In this document: piece after piece, positions 59,811 to 64,000 of the stretch
How positions within the stretch are numbered: position 1 is the first letter of the stretch
Layout of the letters: each line of letters opens with the position of its first letter
Assembly (NCBI GenBank): GCA_963761005.1
Contig: CAVXFK010000011.1
Location: 177,042 to 241,041 of the forward strand
Length of the DNA: 64,000 nucleotides
From: DASWJZ01 sp963761005
GTDB lineage: Bacteria; Pseudomonadota; Alphaproteobacteria; Rhizobiales; Afifellaceae
Direction of reading: 5' to 3'
Position numbers and translations under genes: made by a program
Notes under the pieces: model-generated
The model's database searches: none
The model's input: only the letters and a program-made list of their open reading frames with translations
Told to the model about the DNA's origin: nothing

Positions 59811-60899
59811 CTACCTATTCGGGGTTCCGGGCCGGCGAAGAGCGGCGGCCGAGGTCTCGACAAGATCGAGCACGAACTGCCTGCGGTCGAGGTTGTACTC
59901 CTCGACCTCGCGCCCGGAAAGCGTGGCCTTTTCCCATAGCTCAGCCCACGTGACAAGCGTCGCTGCCGGCGTCGCCTCGGGCGATTCCGGCTCGTCTAGG
60001 CCGCGCACGCGGCGCGTCAGATAGTCCTCGAAAAGCTCCAGCAACTGCTCCATCCGCTCAGAATCGCCGGCAAGCGTCGCGAGCCTGAACTGCGCCGGCC
60101 TGTCGCCCTTCTCGATCGCCTGGCGCATCAGCCGGTAGGTCTCCACGCCTCCCTGCCGGCGAAGCTCGATCAGCCGGCGCGGGCTGCCGCCGGCAAGCGC
60201 CGCCGACAGCGCCGCGTCGGTGCCCCCGGTCGTGTCCGCAGCAACGGCGCGCGCAACGGCCTCCGCGTCAGCGGCTGAAAGCGGCTCGAGGTGCAGCGTG
60301 CGGCAGCGCGAAAGGATGGTCGGGAGCAGCGAGCCGCGCCGCTCGGTCACGAGCAGGAACAGCGTCCGCCGCGGCGGCTCTTCGAGGTTCTTCAGAATGG
60401 CGTTCGCGGCATTGCGGTTCATGTCGTCGGCCGGGTCGACGACGACGACGCGCCAGCCCCCCTCGCCTGCCGTCGTGCCGAGAAACGGCGTGATCTTGCG
60501 GACGGAGTCGACAGCGAGCTCGGTGCGATAACGCTTATCGCGCTCGTTCCAGTCGCGCTGCAGGTGGAGGATGTTGGCGTGCGCGCCGGCGGCCATTCGG
60601 TGCGCGGCAGGATGCTCCGGCGGCACGAAGAGATCGTGCGCCGCGACGACCTCTGGTGCCGCCGGATCGGGATGTGCGAACAGGAAGCGGGCGAAGCGGA
60701 ACGCAAGCGTCGCTTTGCCGATGCCCCGCTCGCCCGCAAGAATCCAGCCGTGATGCATGCGCCCCGAGCGGTAGGCGTCGAGGAGCGCGGCCTCCGCCGC
60801 CTGGTGCCCGACAAGGATCGTCGTCTGGCGCGGCAACGCGACGCCGTCGAGAGCGTCGTATGGCGGGCGCTCCTCTTCGAGCTTGGGTGCGCGTGCCAT
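59811..60899 (-). CDS. holB: DNA polymerase III subunit delta prime
   Basis: Clamp-loader subunit of 362 residues. The P-loop is GERGIGKATLAFRFARFL (about residues 58-75), partly altered but present, and DDMNRNAANAILKNLEEPPRRTLFLLVTERRGSLLPTILSRC is the classic sensor-1 to SRC region (about 155-200). The C-terminal helical collar follows. It overlaps the tmk stop by one base (TGATG), a usual tmk-holB arrangement. Confidence 0.93.
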   Translation of the reverse strand: MARAPKLEEERPPYDALDGVALPRQTTILVGHQAAEAALLDAYRSGRMHHGWILAGERGIGKATLAFRFARFLFAHPDPAAPEVVAAHDLFVPPEHPAAHRMAAGAHANILHLQRDWNERDKRYRTELAVDSVRKITPFLGTTAGEGGWRVVVVDPADDMNRNAANAILKNLEEPPRRTLFLLVTERRGSLLPTILSRCRTLHLEPLSAADAEAVARAVAADTTGGTDAALSAALAGGSPRRLIELRRQGGVETYRLMRQAIEKGDRPAQFRLATLAGDSERMEQLLELFEDYLTRRVRGLDEPESPEATPAATLVTWAELWEKATLSGREVEEYNLDRRQFVLDLVETSAAALRRPGTPNR

Positions 60900-61543
60900 C
60901 AGCGCTTCGCTCTACGGGGCTTCAGCCGCTCCGTGACCGCCTCCCGGATCGCCGCCGCAACCGCCGGCTTGTCGCGCGTCGCATCGACCACGACGCAGCG
61001 CTTGGGCTCGCGCGTGGCGATATCGAGGAAGGCCTGCCGCCGCGCCTCGTGAAGCGCGAGCCCGTCGCTCTCGAAGCGGTCGGGCGCGGGCTTCTTCTTC
61101 CTCGCGCGCTCGAGGCCGAGCGCGGCCGGAACGTCGAGGACCAGCGTCAGGTCGGGGCGATCCTCGCCGACGACGATGGCGTCGATCAGATCGAGGAGGT
61201 CGCTGCCGACGCCCGCCGAGCCCTGATAGGCGCGGGTTGAATCCATGAAGCGGTCGCAAATGACCCAGGTCCCTGCGGTAAGCGCCGGCCGGATCCTGGT
61301 GGCGAGATGGTCGGCGCGCGCGAGCGCGAAGACCAGCGCTTCGGTCTCCGGTCCGCGCGCGGCAAAGCGCCCGGTGAGAAGCATCTCGCGCAGCGCCTCG
61401 GCGCGCGGCGAGCCCCCCGGCTCGCGCGTAACGATGACGTCGATCCCCTCGCCTTTCAGCCATTCGGCGAGCTTGACCGCGTGTCCGGATTTTCCCGCTC
61501 CTTCGCCGCCTTCGAGCGTGATGAAGCGGCCGCGCCCCTTCAC
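60899..61543 (-). CDS. tmk: Thymidylate kinase
   Basis: A 214-residue kinase making dTDP from dTMP. P-loop EGGEGAGKSGHAVKLAEWL (about residues 11-29) has Gly in place of the usual Ser/Thr after Lys-Ser-x; the DR-type motif is VICDRFMDSTRAYQG (about 102-116), and the LID region carries ARKKKPAPDRFE. Start is GTG 61543, overlapping the dac stop. The order dac-tmk-holB-metG-tatD-MBL is conserved in alphaproteobacteria. Confidence 0.94.
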   Translation of the reverse strand: MKGRGRFITLEGGEGAGKSGHAVKLAEWLKGEGIDVIVTREPGGSPRAEALREMLLTGRFAARGPETEALVFALARADHLATRIRPALTAGTWVICDRFMDSTRAYQGSAGVGSDLLDLIDAIVVGEDRPDLTLVLDVPAALGLERARKKKPAPDRFESDGLALHEARRQAFLDIATREPKRCVVVDATRDKPAVAAAIREAVTERLKPRRAKR

Positions 61544-62742
61544 AGCCAGCCGAAGAGCAGCTCGCCGAGCGCGTCGAGCGCACGCGAGTGGAGTGGACCG
61601 CGCCCGACCGCCGCCGCCGTATGGAGCGGGGTCTCCTGGATCAGGCGGTCGCCATTCCAGACCTTGAACGACCCGACCACCACCCCCTCCTTCACCGGTG
61701 CCACGAGCGGTCCCTGATAGATGACGCGGGCCTTCAAAGCATCCTTGGCGTCGCGCGGCACGAGAAAGGTGATGTCGCCTTCGGCCTTGAGCGGCACGTG
61801 GCCCACGGCGCCGCCATAGACGGAGGCCTCGGCGACAACCTCGTCCTTCTGGTAGGCGGTGACCTTCTGGAAGCTGCGGAAGCCCCAGTCGAGAAGCCGC
61901 TTCGCCTCCCCCTCGCGATCGGATTCCGACTCAAGCCCGGCGATCACGAGGATCAGCCGCTGCCCGTTTCGGATCGCCGAAGCGGTGATGCCGTAGCCCG
62001 ACTCCTTGATGTAGCCGGTCTTCAGGCCGTCGACGCCGAGATTGTCGCCGATGAGCGGATTCTTGTTCAGCTGGCGGATGTTGTTCCAGGTGAACTCGGG
62101 CTCGGAGAAGATCGGATAGTATTCCGGAAAGTCGTGGATGACGCTGCGGGCGAGCGTGGCGAGATCGCGCGCGGTCATCTTCTGTTCGGGGTCGAAGAGG
62201 CCGTTGGAATTGGCGAAATGCGTGCCGGTCAAGCCGAGCGCGGCGGCGCGTTCGTTCATGCGGTCGACGAAGGCCGGCTCCGAGCCCGCAAGCCCCTCGG
62301 CAAGCGCAATTGCCGCATCGTTGCCGGACTGCACGATCAGGCCGCGCAGAAGGTCATGGACGGGAACGTCGGAATGGATTTCCGCGTACATCGCCGAGCC
62401 GCCTGCCGGCGCGCCGCCGTCGCGCCATGCATGCTCGGATACGTTGAATGTATCGCTTTCCTTGAGTCTCCCCTCCTTGAGCGCGCCGAAGACGAGGTCG
62501 GCGGTCATGAGCTTCGTCATCGAGGCGGGCTCGAACAACTCGTCCGGCGCCTTCTCGAAGAGCACCGTTCCGGTGTCGTAGTCGACGAGGATGGCATGGG
62601 GCGCCCTGGTGTCGAAGAGCTGCGCCAAGGCCGGCCCCGCGCCGAGCGCGACAAGCGCGAAGATGGCGAGAAATACGCGGGTCGCAGCGAAGGGCCTCAA
62701 GGGAACGATCCCGATTCGATTGCGCGGGGAGTTCGGACCCAT
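61540..62742 (-). CDS. D-alanyl-D-alanine carboxypeptidase (PBP5/6-type)
   Basis: Low-molecular-weight penicillin-binding protein of 400 residues. Signal peptide about residues 1-40, ending GPALA. The SxxK motif is EPASMTKLM (about 70), SxN is VQSGNDAAIALAEG (about 130), and KTG is DGLKTGYIKESG (about 237). A C-terminal beta domain (GGAVGHVPLKAEGDITFLVP) and a final amphipathic helix (LHSRALDALGELLFGWL) anchor it to the membrane. It trims pentapeptides in peptidoglycan. ATG 62742 follows GAGGGG. It is after rlpA, which is also a cell-wall gene. Confidence 0.93.
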   Translation of the reverse strand: MGPNSPRNRIGIVPLRPFAATRVFLAIFALVALGAGPALAQLFDTRAPHAILVDYDTGTVLFEKAPDELFEPASMTKLMTADLVFGALKEGRLKESDTFNVSEHAWRDGGAPAGGSAMYAEIHSDVPVHDLLRGLIVQSGNDAAIALAEGLAGSEPAFVDRMNERAAALGLTGTHFANSNGLFDPEQKMTARDLATLARSVIHDFPEYYPIFSEPEFTWNNIRQLNKNPLIGDNLGVDGLKTGYIKESGYGITASAIRNGQRLILVIAGLESESDREGEAKRLLDWGFRSFQKVTAYQKDEVVAEASVYGGAVGHVPLKAEGDITFLVPRDAKDALKARVIYQGPLVAPVKEGVVVGSFKVWNGDRLIQETPLHTAAAVGRGPLHSRALDALGELLFGWL

Positions 62743-62839
62743 GAAACCCCTCACCGCCGCGGGAATCAAGTTCGGGCGAGCTCTGCAATGACGGACCTCC
62801 CCTCTGCGGGGAGGTACACGCACTTGCGTCTGAAAACGA

Positions 62840-63661
62840 TTAGTTGCCGGCGAGGGAAGCGGCGTTGAATGCCATCGTGATGCGGTTCATCACCGCGGGG
62901 CGCGTGGTGAGCTCATCGATCGCCCCTCCCCCGTCATCGCTCTTCGGCTCATCGGCGTAAGCGACGCGCGTTGGCTGCGGCTCCTCGCGCTGAGCGACCG
63001 CCGTCGCATGCTGCTTCTGCGGGCCGCGATAGGTGGCAAGCAGCATCTGCCCGTCGTTGGCGTCGACCGGCGCTGGGCCGACATAGTCGACGCGGACTTC
63101 CGTCAGGCCGTGATGGCGGAAGGCAAGAAGCTCGGCCGTCTGCTCGGAGACGTCGATCAGCCGGTTGTGGCTGTAAGGTCCGCGGTCGTTGACGCGGACG
63201 GTGATCGAGCGGTTGTTCTCCAGGTTGGTCACGCGCACGTAGCTCGGGAGCGGCAGCGAGAGATGCGCGGCGGTGAGCGCCAGACGGTTGAAGGTCTCGC
63301 CGTCGGCGGTGGGCCTTCCGTGGAACTGTGCGCCGTACCAGGAAGCCATTCCAACGGCGCTGTAGTGCTTCACGTCGTCGATCGAGCCCGCGGCGACCTG
63401 GTGCGGCGCGGTTGCGGGCGTCGGCTCGGCATTCTCCGCAGCGGAGTCGGTCGGCTTGCCCCAGAGAGCGGATGCAATTGTCGCCGGCAGCGAGCTTTTC
63501 GGCGCGGCTTCGCCGGCATTTGCCGGTGCTGCCTTCGGCGCGATGCTCGCGAACGTCGCCGGCCGAAACGGCCCGGTCGTTGCCGAGCACGCGGCAATAA
63601 CACTGCAAAGTCCGGCTGTTACAACCACGCTCTTCAAGGGAAAACGAGCGCGCAGGGTCAA
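62840..63661 (-). CDS. rlpA: RlpA-family septal ring lipoprotein
   Basis: A 273-residue lipoprotein with a lipobox in SVIAACSAT (lipidated Cys about residue 25). After a Pro/Ala-rich linker, the double-psi beta-barrel domain (about 100-200) starts AVGMASWYGAQFHGRPTADGE and runs to VRVNDRGPYSHNRLIDVSEQTAELL, with the catalytic-type Asp in NDRGPY. No SPOR domain is seen, only a Ser/Asp/Glu-rich tail. RlpA is a lytic transglycosylase acting on naked glycan strands. It is in line with dac, 97 bases before it. Confidence 0.9.
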   Translation of the reverse strand: MTLRARFPLKSVVVTAGLCSVIAACSATTGPFRPATFASIAPKAAPANAGEAAPKSSLPATIASALWGKPTDSAAENAEPTPATAPHQVAAGSIDDVKHYSAVGMASWYGAQFHGRPTADGETFNRLALTAAHLSLPLPSYVRVTNLENNRSITVRVNDRGPYSHNRLIDVSEQTAELLAFRHHGLTEVRVDYVGPAPVDANDGQMLLATYRGPQKQHATAVAQREEPQPTRVAYADEPKSDDGGGAIDELTTRPAVMNRITMAFNAASLAGN

Positions 63662-63964
63662 GCCTTGCCTGGTAATCGGAACACCCCCTGGTCTCCCGGC
63701 CGTTCCCCCGCGCCGCTTGCGGCTGGTCCGACCGGCAAGAAATTAACAAACGCCGTTACCAAAGCCCTAACAGGACCGTCGCAAGGCGGTAGCGATTCAT
63801 TTACCGGAAGCGAATTGGCCAGTCGAATCAGGGCAAAAGCAAGGCGAGGCCCGATGAACCTTGAAACTGCCGCCGCTCTCCGGCTCCACGGCCGGTTAAC
63901 AATTGGCCGCCGGCGAGCGGTCAACTTGCCATCAAGGCGGGCTATGCCACATGAAGAACGCGAC
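63662..63964. other. Intergenic region before tRNA-Ser, no gene accepted
   Basis: This 303-base gap lies between the leftward rlpA start and the rightward tRNA-Ser. It should hold both promoters. An 88-codon leftward frame (63658-63924) overlaps the rlpA start and lacks a ribosome site or domain; it is not taken as a gene. GGTTAAC near 63893-63899 is the only AT-containing run of note. Nothing else is recognised. Confidence 0.4.
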
Positions 63965-64000
63965 GGATGGGTGGCCGAGTGGTTGAAGGCACCGGTCTTG
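63965..64000 (+). tRNA. tRNA-Ser, 5' part (window ends inside)
   Basis: GGATGGG acceptor followed by TG-GCCGAGTGGTTGAAGGC, the D-arm of class II tRNA-Ser, then the start of the anticodon stem CCGGT-CTTG. The visible loop start suggests the anticodon TGA, but only its first two bases are inside the window. The rest, including the variable arm, is outside. Confidence 0.85.

Noticed and set aside
63658..63924. 88-codon leftward frame before tRNA-Ser
   Set aside because: It overlaps the rlpA start, has no ribosome site and no domain.

Overview
The window is about 64 kb of GC-rich DNA with dense, often overlapping genes. It looks like chromosome from an alphaproteobacterium of the Hyphomicrobiales (Rhizobiales). 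Supporting markers are the aapJQMP amino-acid transporter, the ntrBC-ntrYX / dat / hfq / hflX / mazG order, lpdA-lipA-coq10-cinA-ispDF, a Fur-family Zur with an AztABC-type zinc transporter, an NDUFS4-like complex I subunit and a DUF3775 protein. Genus cannot be given. Most of it is core genome; there is one insertion sequence and no CRISPR array or prophage.

Layout. 1-3.6 kb: end of a DUF2059 gene, gor, a YbdK-type carboxylate-amine ligase and a WYL-like gene. 3.9-8.3 kb: an orphan ABC ATPase with several eroded motifs, an SDR, a pentapeptide-repeat protein, a Gfo/Idh oxidoreductase and a cupin. 8.4-12.3 kb: deoC, a GNAT and a two-module ALDH16-type dehydrogenase. 12.4-16.4 kb: a COG2187 kinase, a second PRPP synthetase, Usp, phosphoribosyltransferase and DUF3775, the last three with FNR/FixK-type boxes upstream. 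16.5-17.6 kb: tRNA-Arg, an NDUFS4-like gene, tRNA-Pro and a small secreted protein behind a CRP-like palindrome. 17.6-23.3 kb: metC and aapJQMP. 23.4-26.1 kb: an IS1182-family element and an AT-richer secreted-protein gene. 26.2-29.4 kb: tandem Zur boxes, zur, a 43-residue membrane protein and aztABC. 29.4-36.5 kb: agmatinase, rpsI-rplM, a thioesterase, enoyl-CoA hydratase, a cupredoxin with its own FNR/FixK box and strong terminator, and metY. 36.5-43.5 kb: an unrecognised 381-residue protein, then lpdA, lipA, coq10, cinA and ispDF. 43.6-52.7 kb: ntrBC, ntrYX, dat, hfq and hflX. 52.9-64 kb: a 26-residue membrane protein, mazG, a SelW-like protein, a TM2 protein, a GGDEF-EAL protein, the run rlpA-dac-tmk-holB-metG-tatD-MBL read leftward, and the start of a tRNA-Ser.

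Two results stand out. First, the 12.4-16.4 kb cluster combines protein families that recur in hypoxia/dormancy regulons with FNR/FixK-type sites, suggesting an oxygen-controlled pentose-phosphate/PRPP module. Second, seven genes carry a single-base frameshift, including essential rplM. Five of the seven lie where a GANTC motif (the CcrM methylation site of alphaproteobacteria) appears to have gained one base. This points to systematic sequencing error at methylated sites rather than gene decay, so those genes should be read as probably intact.
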